From positions 1-64,000 of the forward strand of contig MSJI02000921.1 in assembly GCA_001931905.2 (NCBI GenBank): a stretch of DNA of 64,000 bases, in the 5' to 3' direction. This DNA comes from Cladosporium sp. IMV 00045. Lineage: Eukaryota > Ascomycota > Dothideomycetes > Cladosporiales > Cladosporiaceae. The notes beneath the pieces are model-generated. The model saw nothing but the letters and a program-made list of their open reading frames with translations, had not been told where the DNA came from and searched no databases. How positions within the stretch are numbered: the stretch's first letter is position 1; each line of letters starts with the position of its first letter. Positions 14,564-24,577 of the stretch are shown one piece after another. A program made the position numbers and the translations under genes.

Positions 14564-14917
14564 GCTGTCCTCTTAACTACATCATTGCTGTTTATTGGGT
14601 CGGCGATGTGAGCACGCAAGCTTTGACATACCGGCGGCGTTGGTGTAGATCAGATGCCTGTTCTTCACGAGAGATGAAGAGCACTAAATTGGCTCGACAC
14701 GGGCGAAATTCATAAGCTTAATACATTGGAGAATAGATGACATAGAGATATACAAGAAATGATGGGAAAATGACGTGAACTTTACAAGTATAGACCGCTC
14801 ATAGGGTAAAAGGAGCTTAGTCTTATATGCGCTACACCATGGGAAAAACACAAGAAAGCCCTGGAAAACTGAAGGACCCGGTAGAGTAAAAATGACAAAA
14901 TGGCAGCAACGACTCGC
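14564..14917. other. 3' regions of convergent genes
   Basis: 354 bp between the stops of the MFS transporter (+) and succinyl-CoA ligase alpha (-). It is AT-richer than the neighbouring genes and should hold both 3' UTRs. No gene is seen. Confidence 0.6.
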
Positions 14918-16131
14918 TTAGAGCATGTCCCTCCTGACGAACTCCTCGCGGAGGGTCTTGCCCAGGGACGCAGGGCTGCGCTCGACGATGACACCGGCGG
15001 ACTCGAGCGCGGAGATCTTGCTGTCCGCACCACCCTTGCCGCCGGAAACGATCGCACCGGCGTGACCCATGCGCCTGCCAGGAGGCGCGGAGATACCGGC
15101 GATGAAAGAGACGACGGGCTTCTGCTTCTCCTTGTTGGCCTCGCGGAGGAAGTCCGCGGCATCCTCCTCGGCGGCACCGCCGATCTCGCCAATCATGATG
15201 ATACCGTCGGTCTCGGGGTCCTCGAGGAAGACCTTGAGGCAGTCGATGAAGTTGGTGCCGCTGAAGGGGTCACCGCCGATTCCGACGACAAGGGACTGGC
15301 CGAGGCCGGCCTGGGTAGTCTGGTTGACGGCCTCGTAGGTGAGGGTGCCGGAGCGGGAGACGATACCGATGCGGCCGCGCTTGTGAATGAAACCGGGCAT
15401 GATGCCGATCTTGCATTGACCCTGGGAAGTGCGCGTTAGTACAGCTTGTACGCGCGAATGTTCTCGTTCCCAGTGATTTTGGTTGTGACTTCAATATCAG
15501 AAGATTTCTTGAGTAATCAATACTGCGTTGCAGCTCATACTCTTCCTATCATATGTTTTTTTTTATAATTTCTCATCCGTGAAGTTTGGGTAGGGGATTG
15601 TACGCATTTCTTATGGGTATGGATGTCTCTTACCGGAGCGATGATACCAGGGCAGTTGGGGCCGACCAGTCTGGTGGTGCTCTGAGTCTTGAGGATGTCG
15701 GTAATGCGAACCATGTCGTGCTGGGGGATACCCTCAGTAATGCAGACGACAAGGCCGATCTCAGCAGCGATGGCCTCCTCGATACCGGCGGCGGCGAGAG
15801 GGGGAGGGACGAAGATGGCGGAGGCATTGGCGCCGGTCTGCTTCACGGCATCGCTGACATTGGCGAACACAGGCTTGCCGAGGTGCTCCTGGCCGGCCTT
15901 CTTGGGGTTGGTGCCGCCGACGACGTTGGTGCCGTACTCAATGGCCTGCTGGGCGTGAAAAGTACCCTGCTTGCCGGTGAAGCCCTGGAAGACGACCTTG
16001 GTCTGGTCGTTGATGCGCAGGTTGGAGTTTGTTGACGCGTAGCCGGTCGACGGCGCAACCGACGAGTAGGCGGAGCGGGTGATGTTTGACGAGCGCACAG
16101 CGCGGGTCAGAGGCTGGCGGATGGACTGCAT
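14918..16131 (-). CDS. LSC1: succinyl-CoA ligase, alpha subunit (mitochondrial)
   Basis: TCA-cycle enzyme subunit that forms succinate and ATP or GTP from succinyl-CoA with the beta subunit in the mitochondrial matrix. There are two exons: 16131-15634 and 15421-14918. The single 212 bp intron splits IIAP|GQCKIG in phase 0. The product is 333 aa, the usual length. The first 30 residues are rich in Arg/Ser/Thr and lack acids, a mitochondrial presequence. The CoA-binding fold shows [10 protein letters not shown] and [19 protein letters not shown]. The phosphorylated histidine lies in [13 protein letters not shown] (His286). It is divergent from ELP3 with 466 bp between start codons and convergent with the MFS transporter. 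Confidence 0.96.
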
Positions 16132-16597
16132 ATTGGCCCTAATGCTCCGTCAACACCTGGTGGAAGGATTGAGGGAGAGGAGTGGAGTGGAGAGGAGAGT
16201 GAGGTGGTGGTGGTGGAGGGGTATCACAAGGGGTATCTTACAGAAGTGCAAACAGAAGCTGTGGGCAGTTCAAAGTAAGTGAAGCAGAGCTTGAAGCTCT
16301 TCCTTCCTCCTCCTGCGCTTTCCCGCGCTCGCCGAATTGACCCGAGAGTAGGCGAGCGAGACTTCACTTCCAACGCCAAGCTTTGAAAGCGCAAGGCGGG
16401 CGGAAGTAGCCCCGCTCGGCTTCCAGCTTTGTCCTCTCTGAGACGGGCTAAAGAAGATTATTATCAGCCTCGCCCAAATAGACATATAGCCGTCTAGCTG
16501 GAAATACCGCTGGACAGGACCTCACCAACTAGAGGATACTCACGAGGGCCTCACCTGGTACCAATCGACGGCCAACCACCCTCTCCCACCCGCCACG
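16132..16597. promoter_or_regulatory. shared promoter region, LSC1 / ELP3
   Basis: 466 bp between divergent ATGs, with GA/CT-rich tracts near the LSC1 start. It must carry both promoters. No TATA box stands out, as expected for housekeeping genes. Confidence 0.5.
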
Positions 16598-18343
16598 ATG
16601 GCGACCGCCACCATGACTGAGCCTGTCAAGGCCAAAGGCAGACGCATGCCCGCCGCCAAAATCAAGAAATTGGCACCCGAGAACGAGCGATACATGCGGG
16701 CATGTGCCGACATTGCCAACATTCTGGTCGAAGACTATGAGCAGACTCAGCAGACTGGTGTGCAAAAGGACATCAACCTCAACGCCCTGCGGGGTCAGGT
16801 TGCAAAGAAACATTATCTTTCCGTGCAGCCTCCTCTCACGGCCATTATCGCCGCTGTGCCGGAGAACTACAAGAAATATATCCTGCCCAAGCTGATCGCC
16901 AAGCCGATCAGAAGTGCTTCCGGAATTGCAGTTGTGGCTGTCATGTGCAAGCCGCACAGATGCCCGCACATTGCTTACACCGGAAACATTTGCGTGTATT
17001 GCCCTGGTGGTCCTGACAGCGACTTCGAGTACTCCACCCAATCCTACACCGGATATGAGCCCACGAGTATGCGCGCCATTCGCGCGCGTTACGATCCCTT
17101 CGAGCAGGCAAGAGGCAGAGTCGACCAGATCAGGAACATGGGACACAGTGTGGACAAGGTTGAATACATTATTATGGGTGGAACTTTCATGAGCTTGAGC
17201 CCGAAGTACAGAGAGGAGTTCATCTCGCAGCTCCACAATGCGCTGTCCGGATACCAGACAAACAATGTTGACGAGGCGGTGATGGCGGGTGAGATGAGTA
17301 ACACAAAGTGCGTCGGTATTACGATCGAGACTCGACCGGACTACTGTCTTCCGCCTCATCTGACGGATATGCTGCGATATGGCTGCACGCGCCTGGAGGT
17401 CGGCGTACAGAGCTTGTACGAGGACGTTGCACGAGACACCAACCGTGGCCACACAGTCAAGGCTGTGATGGAGACATTCGCCATGTCGAAGGATGCAGGT
17501 TTCAAGGTTGTCTCCCACATGATGCCGGATTTGCCCAACGTCGGCCTTGAGCGCGACTTGTTCCAATTCCAGGAATATTTCGAGAACCCAGGATTCCGTA
17601 CGGACGGCCTGAAGATTTACCCCACTCTGGTCATTCGAGGCACTGGCCTCTACGAGCTTTGGCGGACTGGAAGATACAAGAACTACACCCCCAACGTTCT
17701 GATCGATCTTGTTGCGCGCATTCTTGCTCTCATTCCTCCCTGGACTCGTATCTATCGTGTCCAACGCGATATTCCCATGCCCCTTGTTACTTCTGGTGTC
17801 GAGAACGGTAACCTTCGTGAGCTTGCTCTTGCGCGTATGAAGGACTTTGGCACGAGCTGCCGTGATGTTCGCACGCGTGAAGTTGGAATCAACGAAGTCA
17901 AAAACAAGATCCGTCCGAACCAAGTCGAGCTGGTCCGCCGCGACTACGTTGCGAACGGAGGCTGGGAAACATTCCTCGCGTATGAGGATCCCAAGCAGGA
18001 CATTCTAATCGGATTGCTTCGCTTGAGGAAGTGCACCAAGAAGTACACCTACCGTGAGGAGTTGACCGGTCAGCAGAGCAGTTTGGTCCGCGAGCTTCAC
18101 GTTTATGGCTCTGCAGTGCCGATTCACGAGCGTGTCAAGGGCAAGAGTCAACACCAAGGCTACGGTACTCTTCTGATGCAGGAGGCTGAGAGAATTGCCC
18201 GCGATGAGCACGGCTCGTCAAAGATTGCTGTCATTTCCGGTGTGGGTGTCCGAAGCTACTACAAACGTCTCGGATACTGGCTCGACGGTCCCTACATGAG
18301 CAAATGGCTCAAGGATGACGGATTCGACAGCGATGATGAATGA
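16598..18343 (+). CDS. ELP3: Elongator complex catalytic subunit ELP3
   Basis: Catalytic subunit of Elongator, which modifies wobble uridine 34 of tRNAs (cm5U family). It is an intronless 581-aa frame, the usual length. The radical SAM part carries [14 protein letters not shown], whose three cysteines (122, 132, 135) bind the 4Fe-4S cluster. The central core is the usual radical-SAM barrel ([17 protein letters not shown]). The C-terminal GNAT acetyltransferase domain has [23 protein letters not shown] (acetyl-CoA loop) and [22 protein letters not shown]. The C-terminus is acidic. It is tail-to-tail with RIT1, 22 bp between stop codons. I see nothing unusual in the protein. Confidence 0.98.
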   Translation: MATATMTEPVKAKGRRMPAAKIKKLAPENERYMRACADIANILVEDYEQTQQTGVQKDINLNALRGQVAKKHYLSVQPPLTAIIAAVPENYKKYILPKLIAKPIRSASGIAVVAVMCKPHRCPHIAYTGNICVYCPGGPDSDFEYSTQSYTGYEPTSMRAIRARYDPFEQARGRVDQIRNMGHSVDKVEYIIMGGTFMSLSPKYREEFISQLHNALSGYQTNNVDEAVMAGEMSNTKCVGITIETRPDYCLPPHLTDMLRYGCTRLEVGVQSLYEDVARDTNRGHTVKAVMETFAMSKDAGFKVVSHMMPDLPNVGLERDLFQFQEYFENPGFRTDGLKIYPTLVIRGTGLYELWRTGRYKNYTPNVLIDLVARILALIPPWTRIYRVQRDIPMPLVTSGVENGNLRELALARMKDFGTSCRDVRTREVGINEVKNKIRPNQVELVRRDYVANGGWETFLAYEDPKQDILIGLLRLRKCTKKYTYREELTGQQSSLVRELHVYGSAVPIHERVKGKSQHQGYGTLLMQEAERIARDEHGSSKIAVISGVGVRSYYKRLGYWLDGPYMSKWLKDDGFDSDDE

Positions 18344-18365
18344 AAGGATTCTCAAAAATGACGAA

Positions 18366-19914
18366 TTATCCCATGAGATACGAATTGACGCTCTGCAACG
18401 TTGCCCGACTAGGTGAAGCGTCTGGTTTCGAGACGATGATCCAGCTCAGGCGCTTTTTGATCTCGACTTTGTTGGTCGGAGGCTGGCGGTTGATGCAGTC
18501 AAGCTTCCCAGACTCATCCACAAATGAGCAGATCACCGCCAACGCCGCGCCAACTGCCATGTCTTTGCCGTCCTGGCCTGCGATCAGAATTCTTGGGTTT
18601 GGATAGCTCAGCTTTGCAAGCCCCTCGAGATTTTGCAGGGATGTGCGGAGTTGGCGGCTTCCATTCTTTCCGCTCGTGCACGCCAGATGAATGACCATGC
18701 CCTTGCGCCTCTCGATCTGTTTCCGAATCTCGGGATCCATTGTTGGACCACAGTATACAAGAACGTCGGCAGTGGTTGCTCCCTCTTGTACTGTGCTTTC
18801 ATCTCCAATGAAGACCGATGCAGTTGGCTTGATCAGAACTGACTGACTGGTGTCCGCATCGCTGGCGGAATTGCTTAGCAGCTCTGCGATTTGATTAGGA
18901 AGGTCGTCTTCAGCGGTCGCCAGAAGAAGACTGCTGTTGTTCCAAAACATGCTGGCGGTCAGCCCACACGACCATGCCTCGTGATCATCGGCGGCACCTT
19001 GGACATAGTTAGGATCATCCCGAACTCCGACTGACGGTCTACTTGACGCAGTGCATAGCACTACTGTAGCAAACGGATCATCTTTCGACGGCTTGGTCAA
19101 TGAATCAAGATTTGTCGCAGGCGTGACCCAAACCGGTCTCATCGGCTTCTTGACCTTTTCTCTCAGTTCTCCCAAGTTCAACTCCAAGCGTCGCGCCTCT
19201 TGCACAAAACGATCGAGACGCTCCTCCATTTGCGCGTGCTCGGAGCCCGACACCACTTCCTCGGGCGTCATGAGCTTGTGAGATTCAGGAACGTCCTCGA
19301 ACAGCAGTCGGTTGAGCACAACGATCCAGACGCCAACGGTCTTTGACAACGCGTCCGGCATGCTCTTGCCTCGCCTCGTACTGTCGACGATGATACATCT
19401 GCGGGAGGAATCGATCAACTCTCAACGCTCGTAGCATAAAATCACATAGAATCGATAAAACATAGAAAAGCCATTTGCAAACCAATACCGGCAAGCAAAG
19501 CCAAGCCATCAAAACAATCTCAACCCAAAAGCAAAAACGAGAGAAAACACAAACTTACCCACCATTCTCCCCAACAACCCCCAACACGCCCAAATTCAAC
19601 CTCCTCAAACTGAAACTCCATTCCCCAAAATGCCCATCCGTAGACTTGAAATACGCGCTTCCCGCTTTGCTCTCCGGCTTGATGTACCAGCTCCCGCAGC
19701 GCTCGTTGGCGACCAAAGGCAGGCCGAGAGTTTCCGCGACGCCGGTGACGAAATTCGCGTCCGCGGCGATGGAGCGCAGCCGGTTTCTGATGCTGAGGTT
19801 GCTGCGCTTCAGGTTTTGCAGCGTGTCTTTGATGCTGGATGAGGCGGAGGGGAAGAGGATGTCGGATTCGCGGATGGGGAGGGTGGTCGTTTTGTTGTTG
19901 TTTGCGTGTTCCAT
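18366..19914 (-). CDS. RIT1: initiator tRNA A64 ribosylphosphate transferase (RIT1)
   Basis: Adds a 2'-O-ribosyl phosphate to A64 of initiator tRNA-Met, keeping it out of elongation. There are two exons: 19914-19559 and 19398-18366, with a 160 bp intron (GTAAGT donor) that restores GG|CIIVDSTRRGK. The product is 462 aa. The N-terminal domain has the signature RCGSWYIKP, STDGHFGEWSFSLRRLNL and CIIVDSTRRGKSMPDALSKTV with HxxxxxSLRRLN-type conserved residues. The C-terminal half is a DUSP-like domain (SFVDESG near the end). The family is fungal/plant. The 22 bp gap to ELP3 means the two transcripts probably overlap at their 3' ends. Confidence 0.95.
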
Positions 19915-22900
19915 GGTTTCAATGGGTGGTTTTCGTTTGGTTCATGGGATTTACGGGATCATTGATTTTTCCTTTCTTCGAAGTGATGAGTATAAGGCGT
20001 GGCGTGAAATTTTGCTGTGTGGTTGATGGTGGATTTGCGGGGTTGCTTTTTGGCAGTGGACCTTTTGTTTGGTGTTGGATTCTGAGACCTTTCACAACAC
20101 CACGATATCAATGGTTGATATATCACTTCTGCATTTCAAACGTCTCTAGACAAGTTCATACGCAGACGCATTGACATATGGTGTGCAGGTTGCAGTGACG
20201 CATGGGTAAGCCCATCAGACATCTGCCTGACTTGCACAGAACGGATATCGTCGTTCACGGAAACACTCCCAAGAAGGAAAATGAAAAAGCTACTTATGTT
20301 GCTCGCAGGAATATGGTAAATAAAGTATGCGTCGCACACATTATTACAAAGCTGACTCATCGAGCCTCGACTCTGGTAGCGCACATCGTCGTCGCTAACA
20401 TGGGAGAAGCAAGAGATGTTTCGTCACTGACCAGCTGCGGTGCCTCACGCAATTACCTGAAAGGCCTCGTCGAAATGAAAAGACGTCTTACCGCTAAGAT
20501 AGTTACATTTGGTATTATGTTTCTCCGTATTATGAATGCTCATACCGGCAGTCTAGCATCTCATGAAGATGACATGACCGCTGAGATAGCTGTAGTCTAG
20601 TATGGTGTTTCTCCATGTCATTTATGCTCGTTCCAACAACTTCAGCATCCCGTACAGACGTCTTGACCGCCGAGAGAGTATTTTTTTCGAAATTAACAGC
20701 AGTGGATATGTGGAAAGTGTTCTATAGCAATGCTCGGCTTCTTCCATAGATTTGGCGAGGGTTGGGGTACTGCGGTGACGATTTGAGGAAGTATTGTCCA
20801 CACTCAAGGCTCCTGCCTGACTACAGCAATAATGCGTCGCGGCTAAGGGCATCGTCATGTTCAAAGCGAGAATGACGGTGCCAGCACATTAGCTTCCTGT
20901 CAGATCAGTGATGCGAGAGCGAGACAACGGAGGAGACGGCAGATTGTCAACTTCCGCAAGAATCGAACCTCGGAAGGATCGCATCTGCGAGGGATTCCTA
21001 AAGTCCAGTCCACGTGCTGCCCACAGAACAAATCACGAGAAGTGAGGTTATCAGAACCGAAAAGTAGGTGAAAGTTGTACTCGTCATTTCCGCATCAGCC
21101 CTTTCATGGCAGCAGTATTATCACAACCGCAATAGGAATTCAGCCCAACCCAGTCCATGGTTGAGAAGACCGGAAGCCGCGCCCCGTCGGACTATCGAGG
21201 AACAAGCGTGGCATCGTGGGTGGATGTTTTGTCGGTAAGCGGGCAAAGAGGACTCGAAGGATCACGATTTGACACGACGAGAACCGCGGGAATCCCAAAA
21301 ATCAGGGCGAGAGAGAGAACGGAGAGAGGGGAGCAAGATGATGCGATGACTCGAACGAAGTAAGGGTCGCAAGTCGTCGTCGTGGGTTTCTCATGACCTA
21401 TGAGCTGGAGAGCCTTACCGCCATTCCTCATGTGCCTGTGCCTGCGTCTCTGCACGGCTGCAGGCGAGCCAGCGAGCCAGCGCGACGGCCCTCGGTTCGA
21501 TTTCTAGTCTTTTGTTCTAAAATTCCAATGGAAAATGAAAATGTGAAGGGACTTGAGTCTCGAATCAAACTAAGATCGTCCGGGTGGACGTGTGAAGTTG
21601 TCGGTGAGATACCGCCAGTTCCCGGGCCATCTCAGGATCTCATTTCATGAATCTCGAAACGCGCCAGAAGAAAGAAGAAGGGCGTCGGGCGATCAATAAT
21701 TTGGGGCTTTGAGGCCCGCCATGTGTGTTATCCACAGGTTGGATCCTTTCGCTCCGATCTAGTCAAAACGTTCCGCGGCGCCCCGTACGGGTCCAGCGGT
21801 TCTGTCCGTTGTTGTAGTGCAAGATGGGAAGCAGACGAGTCATCTGCCTGCTCGCATGACAAGGCGGAGGAATGGGAAGCTACTGCTACTCCTTTCCTAA
21901 CGACATATTGGTGGAGATTGATCGGGCATGTCAGCAGTAGCGCCCACGCACATGGCAGCCACAGTAACGGACAAGCCTCATTGACGGGGGTACCTCGCGG
22001 CAAGGCGTTTGCGCCAGAGGGGCACAACACACGCCGACCTTACACACAGCACGGCAAGAACAGGAAAATAGAATGTGGTGTCTCTGATCGATCGTGTCGT
22101 GTGCCGTGTCACAATCAAATCCTTGGGCCGCCGCTTGTTGCCGGTGGTACTATTAGCACATTGCCGGCGCCTCCTCATCATCGTATCATTGTCGATTGGG
22201 CGGATTAGCCGTCGTCAGTGTCAGTGTCACCCTCCTGCGGTTGTCAGCAAGCAAGGCCAGCGTCACAAAGCAGCACCTTTGAGCTGCGCGTGTCCATGCT
22301 GTTGTTGTTATTGTTGATCATTAGAGCCAGAACATACGGTGCCCCACCGCCCCGGACAGCATAATGCACATGACAACCAGGGATGATGGTGCAGCGTTGC
22401 AACACAAGCAGCGACATCAGCGATAGCGAGTGCTCTGCGCCGGAGCGGCAGCAATCGAAACACGCTCGTTGGGTGCCCAGCAGCCTCCACACACGCGAGG
22501 TGCATTGCATGGTGCTGCATCTCAGATCCGTAGGCAAGGCTCCACGCAAGCAAGACCTGCCTGTAAGCCAGCTAGCAGCTCTCCTGGCATCGTTCGCACG
22601 GCCGCTATGCCTTAGCCCGAGCGACCCTTCGTCGTCAGCTACCTCCGTAGGAGGCAGGCGGGCGAGGAGGGCTAGAGAGGGGACAGCCGGGCCGTCGCCA
22701 GTCGCCAGGGCCCAGACGTGGCTTGGGACAGCGCATCCACACTTCGAGCCCGACAGCCATCATGCCAGCGCTGTTCGCCAGGCTCCCATTAGTCGGTTTG
22801 AGCGGCCTGTCCTTGATTTTCGTGGCAGTCCCGGAGCCTGAGGGACCCGCGCGCGGGACGCCAGATGGAACGCCTGCAGGAGATTAATCGGTCATTAATC

Positions 22901-23531
22901 ATGACGGTGGTGGTTTACAGTAGTAGTTAGACAGCGGCATTGGTGGTGAGGGAGACGCGAGACACCTGAGGGAGGAGACAGCAGACAGACCAGAGGTGTG
23001 GAGCCCGAGCCGGGGCGAGACGTGCACGTAAGAAGAGGAGGTGTACAGAGTGACTTTTGGCTAAGATATGTATACGGTACTGTACCGCGCGGTACCTTGT
23101 TCTGTTCGTGTCCCATGTCACTGTGACGGGACTTGCCTGTACTTTGGTCCTCGTCCTCTCTCTCAACTACATACACTTGACTGAACCGTCCTTCGCTCTT
23201 CCATCCATCAGCCATCTCTCGTTCCCAACCACTGCTCAACGCTCTCGCCGCCACCACCACCATCATTGCCTACGACTACTCATTTGGCATACGGCTCGTC
23301 GACACATTCAATACGGAGCTTTATTCCCACGGTGTCGCCGCAACTCAAATCTAGACCGGCACGTCATCGTCGATTATCGCCACCCACTCGTCATCATTGA
23401 CTAAACATAACAACATTGAATCGACTCTTGATATTGACAACCTCATCACCAAAACTATCAACATCAACATCATCGCATACACCAACTCAACAATCACCAC
23501 CATCTTCACCACCTTCACCACCACCACCAAA
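19915..23531. other. 3.6 kb intergenic region
   Basis: This is one of the two longest gene-free stretches. It holds a degenerate tandem repeat (20482-20690) and a decayed tRNA-like sequence (around 20945-21010, not called). The last 270 bp before 23532 are rich in CA, CT and CAC repeats, typical of a long fungal 5' leader. Frames of up to about 160 aa exist on both strands but overlap and look random. Confidence 0.5.
20482..20690. repeat. degenerate 86-89 bp tandem repeat
   Basis: Two full units and part of a third start at 20482, 20568 and 20657. Each begins GAyGwCwTrACCGCyrAGA and contains TTTCTCC near the middle and CAGCATC/TAGCATC near the end. The units have diverged by many substitutions but keep register. 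They are not inside a recognised gene. No terminal repeats or coding content mark a mobile element. Confidence 0.6.
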
Positions 23532-23873
23532 ATGAAGAAATCCCCTCTCACCCCCTCAACCATCCCCCCACCCTCAATCAACCGCCAACACTCCTACAAC
23601 ACCAACGCCGACAACAACGCAAACTCATCCCCCCTAGGCCAACGCTCCACCGACGCTCGCAACATCCTCTCTCGCGTCGCCTCCCGCGCCGCCTCGCCCG
23701 GCTACAGCAACTCCTCTCCCAACAGCAGCCCCATGAACACGCCCACACCCGAATCGCCGTCCGCGTCGACCTTCGACCGCAGGCGCAGCTGGGAGGACTG
23801 CGTGCACCAGCGTGACGGCTACATTTCCTTCCCCGACTTCGACCAGATGTACTCAGGCGGCTCTGGGCGTTGA
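23532..23873 (+). CDS. small Ser/Pro/Asn-rich protein (113 aa), unrecognised
   Basis: The frame opens at an ATG in a good context (CCAAAATGAAG). An upstream extension of the frame has no ATG. The protein is low-complexity (PSTIPPPS, SSPNSSPMNTPTPESPS) but ends in an ordered-looking motif, RRRSWEDCVHQRDGYISFPDFDQM, which suggests a real conserved tail. A central stretch (STDARNILSRVASRAASPG) is basic and helical, with SP sites that could be phosphorylated. I do not recognise a function. It has a long CA/CT-rich leader and 3.6 kb of empty upstream DNA, a setting often seen for highly regulated genes. It converges on the OCRL-type gene. Confidence 0.65.
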   Translation: MKKSPLTPSTIPPPSINRQHSYNTNADNNANSSPLGQRSTDARNILSRVASRAASPGYSNSSPNSSPMNTPTPESPSASTFDRRRSWEDCVHQRDGYISFPDFDQMYSGGSGR

Positions 23874-24577
23874 TCCAAGATGTCTCTTTTTCTCCGGAAC
23901 CACGACGACAAGTCTTTTTGCGTCTATCTACGCGGAAATTGGAGAGGGTCCACCCTCTCTCTGGCACCCGATGTCAATTTTTCTCAAGTTCTGGGAGCAT
24001 GCGAAAATCCGCAAGGTGCCCCCGATTCTGTCTCTTCTATCTGGAAGTGCCTCTCGGATGAGAGGCGGTGGCAAATTTCGAGCGGCTTCTGAGGATCGAG
24101 ATGCCAAAACTGTTTGGCCTCCATCTTTCCGAGAAGTCGCGATTGCGAATATACGCGCCCCAAATCGCGAAGGAACGCGATGGCGAGAGGCGAGCTGCGA
24201 CGACCGAGGATTGCGACACGCTCGAAGCGGCAGAAACGAGAATCCTGTCAGCCGAGGGTGTTCTGCACGCAGGCGAAGGGCGGTTTTCGGGAAATGCTGC
24301 GCTTCGTTTCGGCGCCACTGGGCGTGGCGCCATAATCGGGAATGGACGGAAGACGGCAACTTGCTCAAGGAAGCAGGAAGGCGTTCAGGAAATGGATGGG
24401 TGGGCGAACCCAGCTGGTGATGAGCAACAGAGGACCAGCTCCAGACCAGAATTGGTCTTCTTTCAGCGAAACGCAGCGGAAGCATGATGTATATAGACTA
24501 TTTTAATAAGCACGACTGGGGTGCAGAAACAGAGTCCCCATCGGCATTCGTTTCAATTTCACTTCACGCGCTTTCCT
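23874..24577. other. 3' regions of convergent genes
   Basis: 704 bp between the small protein gene (+) and the 5-phosphatase gene (-). Frames of about 185-200 aa run on both strands over the same bases and neither resembles a protein family, so I do not call a gene. Confidence 0.5.

Noticed and set aside
16529..17923. 464-codon frame antisense to ELP3
   Set aside because: Shadow of a highly conserved gene; no domain in the antisense product.
20202..20600. 132-codon ATG frame on the + strand
   Set aside because: It runs into the degenerate tandem repeat, has random-looking composition and no recognisable motif.
20940..21015. tRNA-like sequence on the minus strand (B-box GGTTCGATTC, a hairpin like a Leu/Ser variable arm, a TTTAGGA anticodon-type loop)
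   Set aside because: The T stem pairs at only three of five positions, the anticodon stem has mismatches, no A box or acceptor-stem partner is found. At best a decayed tRNA pseudogene; a tRNAscan-SE run would decide.
23812..24485. Opposed frames of 202 and 185 codons downstream of the small protein gene
   Set aside because: They overlap each other on opposite strands and match no family; probably 3' UTR sequence.
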